64,000 nucleotides of DNA from DASTFY01 sp963769115 (GTDB lineage Bacteria > Actinomycetota > Acidimicrobiia > Acidimicrobiales > Ilumatobacteraceae): contig CAVYKN010000009.1 in assembly GCA_963769115.1 (NCBI GenBank), positions 248,001-312,000 of the forward strand, read 5' to 3'. Below, one piece after another: positions 45,164-55,435 of this stretch. The position numbers and the translations under genes are program-made. Within the stretch, counting starts at the first letter, position 1. Each line of letters begins with the position of its first letter. The notes under the pieces are model-generated. The model was not told the DNA's origin and made no database searches. It saw nothing but the letters and a program-made list of their open reading frames with translations.

Positions 45164-46393
45164 ATGTCCACCACCGACGTCGCCCGACGGGGCCACCGCG
45201 ACCGGTGCGCCATCACGGGCATCGGCGCACACGACGTTCTCGCAAGCGACTCGGGCGTGAGCGACCTCACGCTGGCCCTGGCCGCCGGCCGCGCCGCCAT
45301 CGCCGACGCCGGCCTGCGGCCGGCCGACATCGACGGGATCGTCCGCAACGACATGGACCTCGTCACCCACAACGCCCTGGCCGACGGCGCTCGGCATCCC
45401 CGACCTGCACGTACTGGGGCATCGGCGGGCCCGGGGGATCGGCGCCGCCGGCGATGATCGGCCAGGCGGTCGGCCGCGATCGTCAGCGGCCAGGCGACGA
45501 ACGTGCTCGTGTTCCGGTCGCTCAACGGGCGCTCGGGTGCCCGGTACGGCCGCAGCGCCGGCCGGCGCGACGGCGGGCGGCCGCCGCGTCCGGCGGCGAC
45601 GGCAGCCTCGACGAGTTCTTCGCGCCCGTACGGGCTGCTCGTCCCCGGCCAGGTGTACGCCATGGTCGCCCAGCGGCACATGGCCGAGTTCGGCACGACC
45701 CACGAGCAGCTCGGCGCGATCGCCGTCACGTGCCGGCGAGCGCGCCAGCGCCAACCCCAACGCCCAGATGGGCGACCGGCCGCTGACGATCGACGACTAC
45801 CTCGACGGACGGTGGCTGTCGCAGCCGCTGCGGCTGTTCGACTACTGCCTCGAGACCGACGGCGCGTGCGCCGTCGTCGTCACCGCGCGCCGAGCGGGCC
45901 GCCGACAGCCCGCACCCGCCGGTGCTCATCCGGGCCGTGGCCCAGGGCAGCCGGCCCGGGCGTGCAGGGCGGGACGATCAACCCGATCCTGATGCGCGAC
46001 GACCTACACGACCTGGCCGTCGGCCCACGTCGCCCGCACGCTCTACCAGCGGGCCGGCCTCGGCCCGGCCGACATCGACGTGGCCCAGATCTACGACTGC
46101 TTCACGATCACCGTGCTCGTCCAGCTCGAGGACTACGGGTTCTGCGCCAAGGGCGAGGGCGGGCCGTTCGCGGCGTCAGCGGTGCGATCGGACATCGGCG
46201 GCTCGCTGCCGATCAACACCGGCGGCGGGCACCTCTCGGAGGGCTACATCCACGGCATGAACCACATCGTCGAGGGCGTGCGCCAGCTCCGCGGGACGTC
46301 GACCGTCGCAGGTCGCCGGCGCCGAGACGTGCCTGGTCACCGGCGGCGTCGCCGCCGGCGAGCAGCGCCCTGGTCCTGCGGAGGGCCGCATGA
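45164..46393 (+). CDS. Thiolase-like protein, module 1 (frame-disrupted)
   Basis: Starts MSTTDVARRGHRDRCAITGI; joined fragments give DIDGIVRNDMDLVTHNAL, LTYWGIGGPGG-like text, NVLVFRSLNGRSGARYG, FGTTHEQLGAIAVTCR, LRLFDYCLETDGACAVVV, DIDVAQIYDCFTITVLVQLEDYGFC and NTGGGHLSEGYIHGMNHIVEG. This is the SCP-x/thiolase-C superfamily form that pairs with DUF35 proteins in steroid and other degradations. At least ten extra bases break it, nearly all at wobble positions. The C-terminal GGGHLSEGYIHG region holds the catalytic His; the stop overlaps the DUF35 start. Confidence 0.8.
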
Positions 46394-46790
46394 GCGTCAT
46401 CCCGTCGACCCGGGACCGCGACAGCCTGCCGTTCTGGGAGGCGGCCCGCTCGCGGCGAGCTGGTCGTGCAGCGTGTGCCGCCCGGCGGGCCACGTGCTGC
46501 ACCTCCCGCGGGGCTACTGCCACCGCTGCGACAGCTTCGACGTCACGTGGCGGCCGGTCGCCGGGCGCGGGACCGTGCACACCTGGACGATCGGTCGAGC
46601 ACGCCGTCGACCCGGCGTTCCCGGCGCCGTACACGATCGTCCTCGTCGAGCTCGACGACGAGCCCGGCGTCCGCTTCGTCACCGACCTCCCGGGCCGACC
46701 GGAGCTCGCCGTCGGCCTGCCGATGGTCGTGCGCTTCGACCGGCTGGCCGACGGACGTCGTCGTTGCCACGTTGGGAGCTGGCGCCGTGA
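46390..46790 (+). CDS. DUF35 zinc-ribbon/OB-fold protein, module 1 (frame-disrupted)
   Basis: MSVIPSTRDRDSLPFWEAA is followed, after frame correction, by RGELVVQRC, LPRGYCHRCDSFDVTWRPVAGRG (zinc-ribbon Cys pairs), then VHTWTI and AVDPAFPAPYTIVLVELDDE, the OB fold. Such proteins bind acyl-CoA and form complexes with thiolase-like partners. ATGA overlap with the thiolase supports a complex. It ends LPRWELAP, whose TGA overlaps the P450 GTG. Confidence 0.8.
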
Positions 46791-47984
46791 GCGTGGTCGT
46801 CGATCCCGCCACCGGGCACGTCCTCGTCACCGGTTACGAGGAGGCGGTCGCCGTGCTCCGCGACGTGGAGACGTTCTCGAACGACCACGAGCTGATCCTC
46901 GAGCACCACGGCGACGCCATCGGTTGGGTGCACCCCGGCTACTCCGGACGTGGAGGAGATCTACGCGACGGCCGAGCCCAACATCGAGACCCTGCACTTC
47001 CTCGACCCGCCGGACCACACGAGGCAGCGGCGCCGGATCAACCGATGGTTCGCGTCGAAGCGGGCCCAGACGACGTGGCGGCCGATGACCGAGCAGCTCG
47101 TCGACGAGCTCATCGACGGCTTCGTCGCCGACGGCCGAGGTGGAGCTCATGAGCCAGTTCGCGGCGCCCGTGCCGATCCGGGTGATCGGCGCGATCCTCG
47201 GCGTCGACGTCGCCGACGTCGAACGGATCCGGCGGTGGTCGGACGCGTTCGTCTCGAGCATGGGCGTCGACCTCGACCACCAGGGCTGGCGCGACAAGGC
47301 GACGGCCCACCTCGAGACCCAGCGGTTCTTCCTGGACGAGATCCAGGCCCGGCTCGACCACCCCGACGAGCCGACTGACGACCTGCTCGGCGAGTTGGTG
47401 GCCGCCGCCACCTCGGGCGCGGTCGCCGACGGCGACGAGCCGTTCACCGTGCCCGAGATCGTGAACGCCATGCAGCACCTGCTGGCCGCCGGCAACGAGA
47501 CGACCTCACAGGCCATCGGCCTCATGGTGCGCCTGCTCGTCGAGCACCCCGACCAGCTGGCCGCCGTGCAGGCCGACCCCGCGTTGCTGCCGAATGCCGT
47601 CGAGGAGGCGCTCCGGGTCGAGTCCCCGACCCAGGGGCTCTGGCGCCACTGCCGCAAGGACGCCGTCGTGGGCGGCGTCCCGATCCAGGCCGGGTCGATG
47701 GTGATCGTCATGTTCGGCCCGGCCAACCGCGACGCCGGCCGGTTCGCCTGCCCCGAGGCGTTCCGTGTCGACCGCCCGAACGCCCAGCAGCACCTGGCGT
47801 TCGGCCAGGGCATCCACTTCTGCGTGGGGGCCGGGCTCGCCCGCATGGAGGTGCAGGTCGCAGTGGGCCGGCTGCTCGAGCGGCTCCCGGGCTCCGCCTG
47901 GCGCCGGGGGCGACGCCGACCTACGGCGACAGCTGGCTGCTGCGCCAGCTCCGCACGCTGCCGCTCGTCTTCGAGGCCCGATGA
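46787..47984 (+). CDS. Cytochrome P450, copy 1 (frame-disrupted)
   Basis: Joined fragments contain LVTGYEEAVAVLRDVETFSN, LDPPDHTRQRRRINRWF, the I-helix LAAGNETTSQAIG, the EALR ExxR segment (VEEALRVESP) and the haem loop AFGQGIHFCVGAGLARME with its Cys ligand. The N-terminus begins about 35 residues later than in typical actinobacterial P450s. Three frame changes lie near 46947, 47137 and 47910. It should hydroxylate a pathway substrate using a ferredoxin. Coupled to DUF35 and to the EthD-like gene (ATGA). Confidence 0.85.
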
Positions 47985-48340
47985 CCCCGGGCGTGGTGAT
48001 CGTCATGACCGACATCCCTCCCGAGGAGGAGGAGCGGTTCAACCACTGGTACGACACCGAGCACGTACCCGAGCGGGTGGCCGTGCCAGGCGTACGACGT
48101 GCCCGTCGCTTCGTCCGCTACGAGGAGGCGCCCCAGCCGGCGCCGGGCACGGTCACGCCCCGCCGCGGGCCGAAGTACCTCGTCGTCTACGAGCTCGACG
48201 ACGTCGAGGTCCTCCACGGCGACTGGGCGCAGGTCGCCGCCCGCCACTCGGAGCTATCTCGGGCGCTGTACCCGCACATGACCAACCTCCTGCGCGAGGT
48301 GTTCGTCGAGATCGGGGACTTCCCCGGCGGCCCGGGCTGA
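47981..48340 (+). CDS. EthD-like dimeric alpha/beta-barrel protein
   Basis: 119 residues. VVIVMTDIPPEEEERFNHWYDTEHVPERVAVPGV is the family pattern seen in EthD/DUF4286-type barrels; RGPKYLVVYELDDVEVLHGD is the second strand-helix unit. These small proteins accompany P450s and polyketide or aromatic degraders; the chemistry is unknown. Intact; sits between P450 and SDR in one operon. Confidence 0.8.
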   Translation: MTPGVVIVMTDIPPEEEERFNHWYDTEHVPERVAVPGVRRARRFVRYEEAPQPAPGTVTPRRGPKYLVVYELDDVEVLHGDWAQVAARHSELSRALYPHMTNLLREVFVEIGDFPGGPG

Positions 48341-48341
48341 G

Positions 48342-49104
48342 ATGGAGGGTCGGGGGTGGGCGGTCGTCGTGAGCGTGGCCGACGTCGTCGGGCGGGCGTG
48401 CGCAGTCGCCCTCGCCGGGTGGGACGAGGTCGTCGTCGTCGACCCGTCGGAGGAGGCGGCTGAGGGAGCGGCCACGGCGGTCGTGGCCGCCGGCGGACGC
48501 GGTCAGGCCTTCGTGGCCGACCTGACCGACGTCGCCCACATGGATGCGGTGGCCGCCGGAATCGACCACGCCGTGTCGGTGCTCGTCAACTGTCACTTCG
48601 CCATCGAGTGGGCGACGTTCGCCGAGTCATCCATGGCCGCGTGGGAGGCGGTCGTGCGCACGAACGTGCTCGGCCCGGTCGTCGCCACGAAGGCGTTCCT
48701 GCCGTCACTCGCGCGGCGCCGCGGTGGCGCGGCCGATCGTGAACCTCGGCTCGGTCGACGGCTTCCAGGGCAACCCGATGGTGCCGTCGTACTCGGCGTC
48801 CAAGGGCGCCGTCGCTCCCCTGACCCACGTGCTCGCCCACGAGCTGGCGCCGCTCGGCATCAGGGTGAACTGCGTGGCCAGGGCCGCGGTCGAGGACCCG
48901 TCCGTGGTCGCCGCGGCGCCCGCCGTGCACGACGCGGCGATGGCCTGCACGCCGCTCGGCCGCCCGGCGCGCGCCGAGGAGGTGGCCGCCGTCGTCGCCT
49001 TCCTCGCCGGCGACGACGCCTCCTACGTCACGGGGTCGACCGTCGTCGTCGACGGCGGCCGCAGCGGCCTGACGCCGGGCACAGCGGTGCGAGTCGCGTC
49101 GTGA
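48342..49104 (+). CDS. SDR-family protein with degenerate cofactor motif (frame-disrupted)
   Basis: The N-terminus reads AVVVSVADVVGRACAVALAG: the normal TGxxxGxG is missing, so cofactor binding may be altered. Later motifs are normal: VRTNVLGP, VNLGSVDGFQGN, YSASKGA (YxxxK) and DASYVTGSTVVVDGG. One frame change near 48722 joins SLARR to RPIVNLGSVDG. Its stop overlaps the aldo/keto reductase start (GTGA). A non-catalytic or NADP-specific variant is possible. Confidence 0.75.
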
Positions 49105-50055
49105 CGGCCATGACCTACCGGAACCTGGGCGGCTCGGGGTTGTGGGTGTCGATCGTCGGGCTCGGCTGCAACAACTTCCGAGCCCGGCTCGACGATGACG
49201 CCTCTCGCGCCGTCGTCGACGCCGCCATCGATGCCGGGGTGACGCTGTTCGACACGGCCGACGTCTACGGCGAGGGGGGCAGCGAGTCCCTGCTCGGCGA
49301 CGTGCTCGGCACCCGACGTGATCAGGTGGTGTTGGCGACGAAGTTCGGCCTGCCGATGCCGGGCAGCCGGCCGGACGAGAGCCGCGGGTCGCGCCGTGAC
49401 ATCCGCGGCCGCGGTGCGGGCCAGCCTGCGGCGACTGCGGACGGATTGGATCGACCTCTACCAGCTCCACGTGCCCGACCCGACGACGCCGATCGAGGAG
49501 ACCCTGGGCGCCCTCGACGAGCTCGTGCACGAGGGTCTCGTCCGGTACGTCGGCTCGTCGAGCCTCGCCGCCTGGCAGGTGGTGGACGCCGAGTGGACGG
49601 CCCGCACACGTGGGGTGGAGCGCTTCGTCAGCGCCCAGTACCAGTACCACTTGCTGCACCGAGGCCCTGAACGCGAGCTCGTGCCCGCCTGCGAGGCCGC
49701 CGGCGTCGGCACGTTGCCGTTCTTCCCACTGGCCAACGGCCTGCTGACCGGCAAGTTCCGCAAGGGCGAGCCGCTGCCTCCCGGAACGCGGCTCGGCAAC
49801 GAGCCCGAGCGGGCGAGGTGGGTGACCGCCGGCGACGCCCTCGATCGGGTCGAGGCGCTTCGAGCGGTGGCGGAGGCGGCCGGACTGTCGATGGTCGAGC
49901 TGGCGATCGGGTGGCTGGCGAGCCGGCCCACCGTCGGAAGCGTCATCGCCGGGGCCAGTTCGCCCGAACAGGTACGGGCCAACGCCGTCGCCGCCGTGCC
50001 GCTCGGCGACGACGCCCTCGCCGCCGTCGACGCCGCCGCGCCGGTGCCTGCCTGA
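49101..50055 (+). CDS. Aldo/keto reductase (one frameshift)
   Basis: From GTG 49101 (or ATG 49110, MTYRNLGGSGLWVSIVGL). The catalytic tetrad is visible: Asp and Tyr in FDTADVYGEG, Lys in VLATKFGL, His in DLYQLHVPD. An extra base near 49403 (Arg CGT/CGG wobble) separates SRR from TSAAAVRASLRRLRTDWI. It would reduce a carbonyl with NADPH. The TGA overlaps the MFS start. Confidence 0.85.
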
Positions 50056-51498
50056 TGGCGGCCGTCGCCCTCGCCGGCTCGGACGCCACCGGTTGGTCGG
50101 CCCGGTCGCTGCGGGTCACCGGGTCGGTGGCCTTCGCCGTCGCGGTCATCGCGCTGATGCAGACGATCTCGATCGCTCTGCTGGCTGCCCTCCCGGTTGC
50201 GTTCGACACCGACATCGCCGCGGTGTCCTGGGTCGCGACTCCACCCTCGATCGTCGGCGCCGCGGCCAACCCGATCGTCGGGCGGATGGGGGACATGTAC
50301 GGCAAGCGGCCGCTCTTGCTCGTCTGCCTCGCCGCCGCCTTGGCGGGGTCGGTCGCTGGCCGCCGTGGCCGGCTCGCTGCTCGTGGTCGTCGCCGGCCGG
50401 GCCGTGCAGGGCTCGGCTCGGGCGTGATCCCGCTGGCCTACGGGGTCATCCGCGACAGCTGCCGGCCCGTCACCTCAGCCGAGCCGTGGCGGTCGTGACC
50501 GCGGCCGGCGCCGGGCTCGGCGCCGGGCTCGGTCCGGTCGTGATGGGCGGCGTGCTGTCGGCCTACGGCTGGCAGTCGGTGTTCTGGGTCACGGCGGCGC
50601 TGCTGCGTGCTCGCCCTCGTCGCCGTGGTCGCCAGCACCCGCGGCGCGGCGATGCAGGTTCCCGGCCCGCTTCGATGTCCCCGGTGCCGTCGTGCTCGCG
50701 GGCACGCTGTTCGTGCTGCTGCTGGCATCACCAACGGTCGAGCTGGGGCTGGGCCTCGCCGACCGTGGTCGGCCTGGTCGCCGCGGCCGCCGCTCTGGCC
50801 TGGTGGTGGGTGCGATGGGAGCGTTCGAGGGCCGAGCCGCTCGTCGACCTCGCGATCAGCGCGACGGGCCCGGTGCTGCTCGCCCACCTCGGCGGCGTGA
50901 TGGTGGGCTTCGCCACGTTCGCCCAGTACATCTCGACGTTCGCGCTCGTGACGCTGCCGGCGCGACCGGCTACGGGCTCGGGCAGAGTCGCTCGGCGTCG
51001 CCGGGCTCGTGCAGCTCCCCGGCGCGGTCGTGCTCATCGCGGCGGTGATGCTCGGCGCCCGCTCAGCGCCGCCCGCGGGTCCGACGCCGCTGCTGCGCAC
51101 CGGCGCCGCGCTCGATCGTCGCCGGTTTCGGCCTCGCCTTCGTCCGCCACGGCTCGATCCTCGACGTCGTGCTGAGCGTCGCCGTCGTCAGCGCCGGGCT
51201 CGGGCTCGGGCAGTGCGCCCTCCCCGATCCTGATCATCGACCACGTCGATCCGGCCCAGACGGCGGCCGTCAACGCGCTGAGCGCGCTGGCCCGGGTGGT
51301 CGGCTCGGTGCTCGCGTCGGCGCTCGTCACGGCGGTCATGGCCACCGGTGCACGTCGTCGCCGGGCGGCGAGCATCCGGCGGAGTGGACGTTCCACGCCG
51401 CCTACGCCATCGGGGCAGTGCCGGCAGTCGCCGTCGGGGCGTTGGCGTGGCGGGCCCAGCGCCGGGGTGGTGCGACCCTTGCCTTGAATTCATCATGA
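50055..51498 (+). CDS. MFS transporter, DHA2-like (frame-disrupted)
   Basis: Starts MAAVALAGSDATGWSARSLR; hydrophobic helices and motif A (GRMGDMYGKRPLLLVC) are clear, followed in other frames by VLAAVAGSLLVVVAGRAVQG, GVIPLAYGVIRDS, AYGWQSVFWVTAALL, VGFATFAQYISTFALV and HAAYAIGAVPAVAVGALAW. Several frame changes occur. Corrected length of about 480 residues fits a 12-14-helix drug/proton antiporter or a substrate permease. It closes the first catabolic operon. Confidence 0.78.
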
Positions 51499-51504
51499 GG
51501 TTAT
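51488..51504 (+). promoter_or_regulatory. Catabolic-cluster operator copy 5 (amidohydrolase promoter)
   Basis: ATTCATCATGAGGTTAT, with core ATCATGA, lies 36 bases before GTG 51540. TTGCCT (about 51482) and TATCGT (about 51502) could be the -35 and -10. Confidence 0.55.
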
Positions 51505-51539
51505 CGTTGTCTGCGGACACCGCTCGCCAGGGGGACGCC

Positions 51540-52723
51540 GTGACCAACGCCATCGTCGACCGCTTCAAGATCATCGACACCGACTCCCATCTGGTCGAGC
51601 CGCCGGACCTCTGGACGTCCCGCATGTCACGAAGTGGGGCGACCTCGTCCCGTCACGTGCGCTGGGACGACAACTTCCAGGAGGAGGCGTGGTTCGTCGG
51701 TGACCAGCGCCTCGCGCCGGTCGGCTGCCGCCGCCCAGGCCGGCTGGCCCGAGTTCCCGCCGTCGCACCCGCCGCGCTGGGAGGACGCCGACCCGCACAC
51801 GTGGGACGCCAAGCTGCGGCTCGAGCGGATGGACGAGTACGGCGTGTGGGCCCAGGTCCTCTATCCGAACGTGGCGCTGTTCAACTCGGCGCTGCTCCAG
51901 GAGACCGGCGACCTGCAGATGACGCTCGAGTACATCCGGGCCTACAACGACTTCCAGACCGAGTGGTGCAGCGCCGCGCCCGACCGCCTGATCGCCGTGA
52001 CGACGCTGCCGTTCTGGGACCTCGACGCCGACGCTCGCCGAGATCGAGCGCTGCGAGGCGATGGGCCACCGCGGCATCGTCTTCTCCCAGGACCCGTCGG
52101 CGTTCGGCCTGCCGCACCTCACCGATCCGCACTGGGACCCGATGTGGGCGACGGCCCAGGAGCTGCGCCAGCCGGTCAACTTCCACATCGCCTCGGGTGA
52201 CCTGTCGCTGCTCGACGAACACCGGCCACCCGTCCGTCGGCGAGCGGGCGCTCTACGCGTCGGTCGGCGTGTCGTTCTTCCTCGGCAACGCCCGGACGAT
52301 CGCCAACCTCGTCTGCGGCGGCATCTGCCACCGCTTCCCGGAGCTGCACTTCGTCTCGGTCGAGAGCGGCGTCGGCTGGATCCCGTTCGCCCTCGACGCC
52401 CTCGACTGGCAGTGGAAGAACTGCGGCGTCGCCGCCGAGCACCCCGAGTACGACCTGCTGCCGAGCGAGTACTTCGCCCGCCAGATCTACGGCTGCTTCT
52501 GGTTCGAGGAGGAAGGCGCGCTGCTACGCCCTCGAGCGCCTCGGGCCCGACAACATCCTCTACGAGACCGACTTCCCGCACCCGACGAGCATGTCGCCCG
52601 GGCCGGCGTCGGCGGCCGTGGCGCCGAACATCTACCTCGAGCAGAACTTCGCCGGCCTGCCCGAGGAGACCCTCGCGCAAGGTCCTCCACGACAACGCCG
52701 CCCGGCTCTACAAGCTCGACTGA
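51540..52723 (+). CDS. Amidohydrolase-family protein (frame-disrupted)
   Basis: Start GTG 51540 after AGGGGG. FKIIDTDSHLVEPPDLWTSR is the N-terminal metal motif of amidohydrolase_2 (ACMSD/resorcylate-decarboxylase relatives). RMDEYGVWAQVLYPNVAL, MGHRGIVFSQDPSAFG, VNFHIASGD (His) and LYETDFPHPTSM (Asp) follow, and the end is VLHDNAARLYKLD. Five or so frame changes break it. It probably hydrolyses or decarboxylates a ring-fission product. An ATG at 51495 lies inside the operator and is less likely. Confidence 0.78.
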
Positions 52724-52820
52724 TCGGAGCCGCAGCGGCACTGCCGCCACTGCCCCCGGTCCGGCCCGGCGCAGTCCGGGGTCGGACGGTCCGGCGAGGT
52801 CGGGTCGCCGCAAGTGACGC

Positions 52821-52863
52821 TTGACACCTCCGCCGGATGAACTATATCATCATGATCAATTAG
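52821..52863 (+). promoter_or_regulatory. Promoter and operator copy 6 (ABC substrate-binding protein)
   Basis: TTGACA (52821-52826), 18-base spacer, TATCAT (52845-52850), overlapping ATCATCATGATCAATTA. The same layout recurs ahead of the ABC ATPase gene. Confidence 0.78.
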
Positions 52864-52899
52864 CCAGTGCCGAGGGGCACTCACTCAGGGGGAAACCAC

Positions 52900-54034
52900 G
52901 TGCGATCGAACCCACGGCGCCGAGTGCGCTTGACGGCCTCGTTGCTCTGCCTCGCGCTCGCCGCCGCGGCGTGCGGCGACGACGACGAAGGCGCTGATGC
53001 CACGGCCACGACGACCGAGGCGGCCGACCGAGACCACGGCGGCATCGGGCACCGAGGGCGAGGCCGGCGGTGACGCCGATGCTGCGCTCCGAGGAGCTCG
53101 TCGCCGCGGCCCAGGAGGAAGGCAGCGTCACGGTCTACTCCAGCCAGGGCCTCGACCAGCTGAACGCGCTCGGCGCGGCGTTCGAGGAGGAGTACGGCAT
53201 CGCCGTCGAGGTCGTGCGCGGCGCCGACGCGCGACATCATCCCCCGGGTCGAGACCGAGCTGTCGACCGGCACGTCCGGCGCCGACCTCGTCGTGACCGC
53301 CGCCCAGGCGTGGATGGAGACCCATGCCGCCGCCGGCGACTGCGTCGATCCGACGGCCAGCCCGCAGCTCGCCGGTCTCGGCGACTACGACGCCGAGCAG
53401 TACATGCACGAGGGCAACATCTTCGAGGTCGGCGCCGCCGTGCTCACGTTCGCCTGGAACACCGACCTCGTGCCCGACGGCCTGACCGACTATCCCGGAC
53501 CTGCTCGACCCGTCGCTGGCCGGCGGCAAGATCGGCGTGCCCGACCCGGCGATCGGCCCGGCGCTCGTCGACTTCTACCTCTGGCTCGAGGAGAACTTCG
53601 GCGAGGAGTACGTGGCCGACCTGGCGGCGCAGGAGCCGCGGATCTACCCGAGCTCGCTGCCGATCGGCGAGGCGCTGCAGTCCGGCGAGATCTTCGCCGG
53701 CGCCTTCGCCGCCCCGGTGCAGCTCGTGCCGGCGGCCAAGAGGGCGGCGCGCCGGTCGACTTCGGGATCTCCGAGGACGCCGGCGCCTGGGGCGCCCGCT
53801 ACTTCGGGTGCCATCCCCACGTCGGCGGACAGCCCGAACGCCGCCGCCCTGCTGGCCGACTTCATGGTGACGGCCGAGGGCCAGGAGCTCGTCCAGGGCG
53901 CCAGCGGCTCCGTGCTGCCCGACATCCCGGGCACGCTGATCACCAACGACCAGGTGCGGGTGCAGGACCTCGAGGCCACCGCGCCCGAGCCGGCCGCCGC
54001 CTACGTCGAGGAGTGGAACGCCATGTTCCGCTAG
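52900..54034 (+). CDS. ABC transporter substrate-binding lipoprotein, type 1 (Fe/thiamine/polyamine-like; frame-disrupted)
   Basis: GTG 52900 after AGGGGGA. The signal peptide LTASLLCLALAAAAC ends in a lipobox, followed by a Thr/Ala/Asp linker. The binding-protein body is EEGSVTVYSSQGLDQLNALG, VRGADARD-like text, TAAQAWMETHAAAGDC, VLTFAWNTDLVPDGLTDYP, GVPDPAIGPALVDFYLWLEE and DFMVTAEGQELVQGASGSVLP. It resembles Fe(3+)-type (FbpA) and 2-aminoethylphosphonate-type binders; the ligand could equally be the cluster substrate. About five frame changes are present. Confidence 0.8.
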
Positions 54035-54125
54035 TCCAAGAGTCCCGCACGAACGAGACGAGGGCCCCGCGCGTGCGGTGCCCTCGTTCGCGTTCAGTGC
54101 CGGCTCGGAACCGGCTGTGTGTCGC
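54035..54125 (+). terminator. Terminator region after the substrate-binding gene
   Basis: CGAGGGC (54059-54065) pairs with GCCCTCG (54080-54086); the outer CGAACGA and TCGTTCG extend the structure to 54050-54090. It separates the binding-protein gene from the ATPase/permease transcript, which has its own promoter. Confidence 0.6.
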
Positions 54126-54165
54126 TTGACACACGGGCATTCCATGTTATCATCATGATCGATTA
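54126..54165 (+). promoter_or_regulatory. Promoter and operator copy 7 (ABC ATPase/permease)
   Basis: TTGACA (54126-54131), 16-base spacer, TATCAT (54148-54153), overlapping ATCATCATGATCGATTA. About 90 bases of leader separate it from GTG 54255. Confidence 0.78.
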
Positions 54166-54254
54166 TGCGTGCGCTCGACGGCCCGATCGGCTGCGGGCAC
54201 CACACTCGGGGGGCTGCACGGCGACCGTGGTCCGTTCGCAGACAGGGGAACGCT

Positions 54255-55435
54255 GTGACCCAGCTGCGCATCGAAGGGCTGACCAAGCGCTTCGCCGGCA
54301 AGCCGCCGACGACCGCCATGGACGACCTCGACCTGGACATCGAGCGAGGGCGAGTTCCTCGTCCTGCTCGGCCCGAGCGGCTGCGGCAAGACGACGACGC
54401 TGCGCTGCCTCGCCGGGCTCGAGACGCCCGACGAGGGCCGCATCACGCTTCGGTGATCGCGACGTCTTCGACTCCGCGACGAAGCTCAACCTGAGCCCGG
54501 ACAAGCGGAACATCGGCATGGTGTTCCAGTCCTACGCGCTGTGGCCGCACATGACCGTGCGCAAGAACATCGGCTACCCGCTGCAAGGCCCGCAAGCTGA
54601 GGGGCCCGGCGCACGAAGGACTGGGTCGAGGAGACGGCGGCGCTCGTCGACTGCTCGACGCTGCTCGACCGCTACCCGGCCCAGCTCAGCGGCGGCCAGC
54701 AGCAGCGCGTCGCCCTCGCCCGCGGCCTCGTCGCCCGACCCGACGTCGTGCTCTTCGACGAGCCGCTGAGCAACCTCGACGCCCGCCTGCGCGACCAGGT
54801 GCGGGCTCAGCTCCACGAGCTGCACGACCGGCTGCGGCTTCAGCGCCGTGTTCGTGACCCACGACCAGAGCGAGGCGCTCGCCCTCGCCGACCGGGTGGC
54901 GATCATGCGGGCCGGGCGCTTCGAGCAGGTCGGCACGCCCGAGCACGTGTTCGAGGAGCCGGCCACCGAGTACGTCGCCGGGTTCATCGGCATGTCGAAC
55001 CGCCTGCCGCTCGTGCGCAGCGACGGCCGGCTGGACTGTTCGCCGGCGAGGCGGTGACCGGCGACGCTGCACGCTGCCGGGCGACCCGTCGACGGTGGCC
55101 GTGCGGCTGCGACCCGAGGACCTGCACCTGGCCCCGACCGGCCGCCGACCGGCCGTCTGGCAGCATGTCCGTTCCCGGCCAAGGTCGTCGACTCCGCAGT
55201 TCGGCGGTCGCCACATGGACGTCGTCGTCGAGGTCGGCGGCAGTCGGCTCGCACGCCCGGGTGCCGAGCCGGCGCCTTCGGCGGCTGGGCCCGCAAGCTC
55301 GAGCTGGACCAGCCCGTCGTGGTCGGCTTCGACCCGGCCAGCGCCGTCTACTACGGCGACGACGACACCGGCATCGCCGGCCACGTGCCGATCGACGTGG
55401 CCACCCGCCGTCGCGGTCGGGGTGTGACGTCGTGA
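54255..55435 (+). CDS. ABC transporter ATP-binding protein (frame-disrupted)
   Basis: GTG 54255 after AGGGGAA. Joined frames give GEFLVLLGPSGCGKTTTLR (Walker A), the Q-loop GMVFQSYALWPHMTV, the signature QLSGGQQQRVALARGL, Walker B VVLFDEPLSNLD and the switch His in VTHDQSEALALADR. A C-terminal TOBE-like regulatory part follows (VAVRLRPEDLHLAPTG). Six or more extra bases break it, each fitting a doubled wobble base, for example at 54345. It powers import with the permease that overlaps it (GTGA). Confidence 0.85.
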
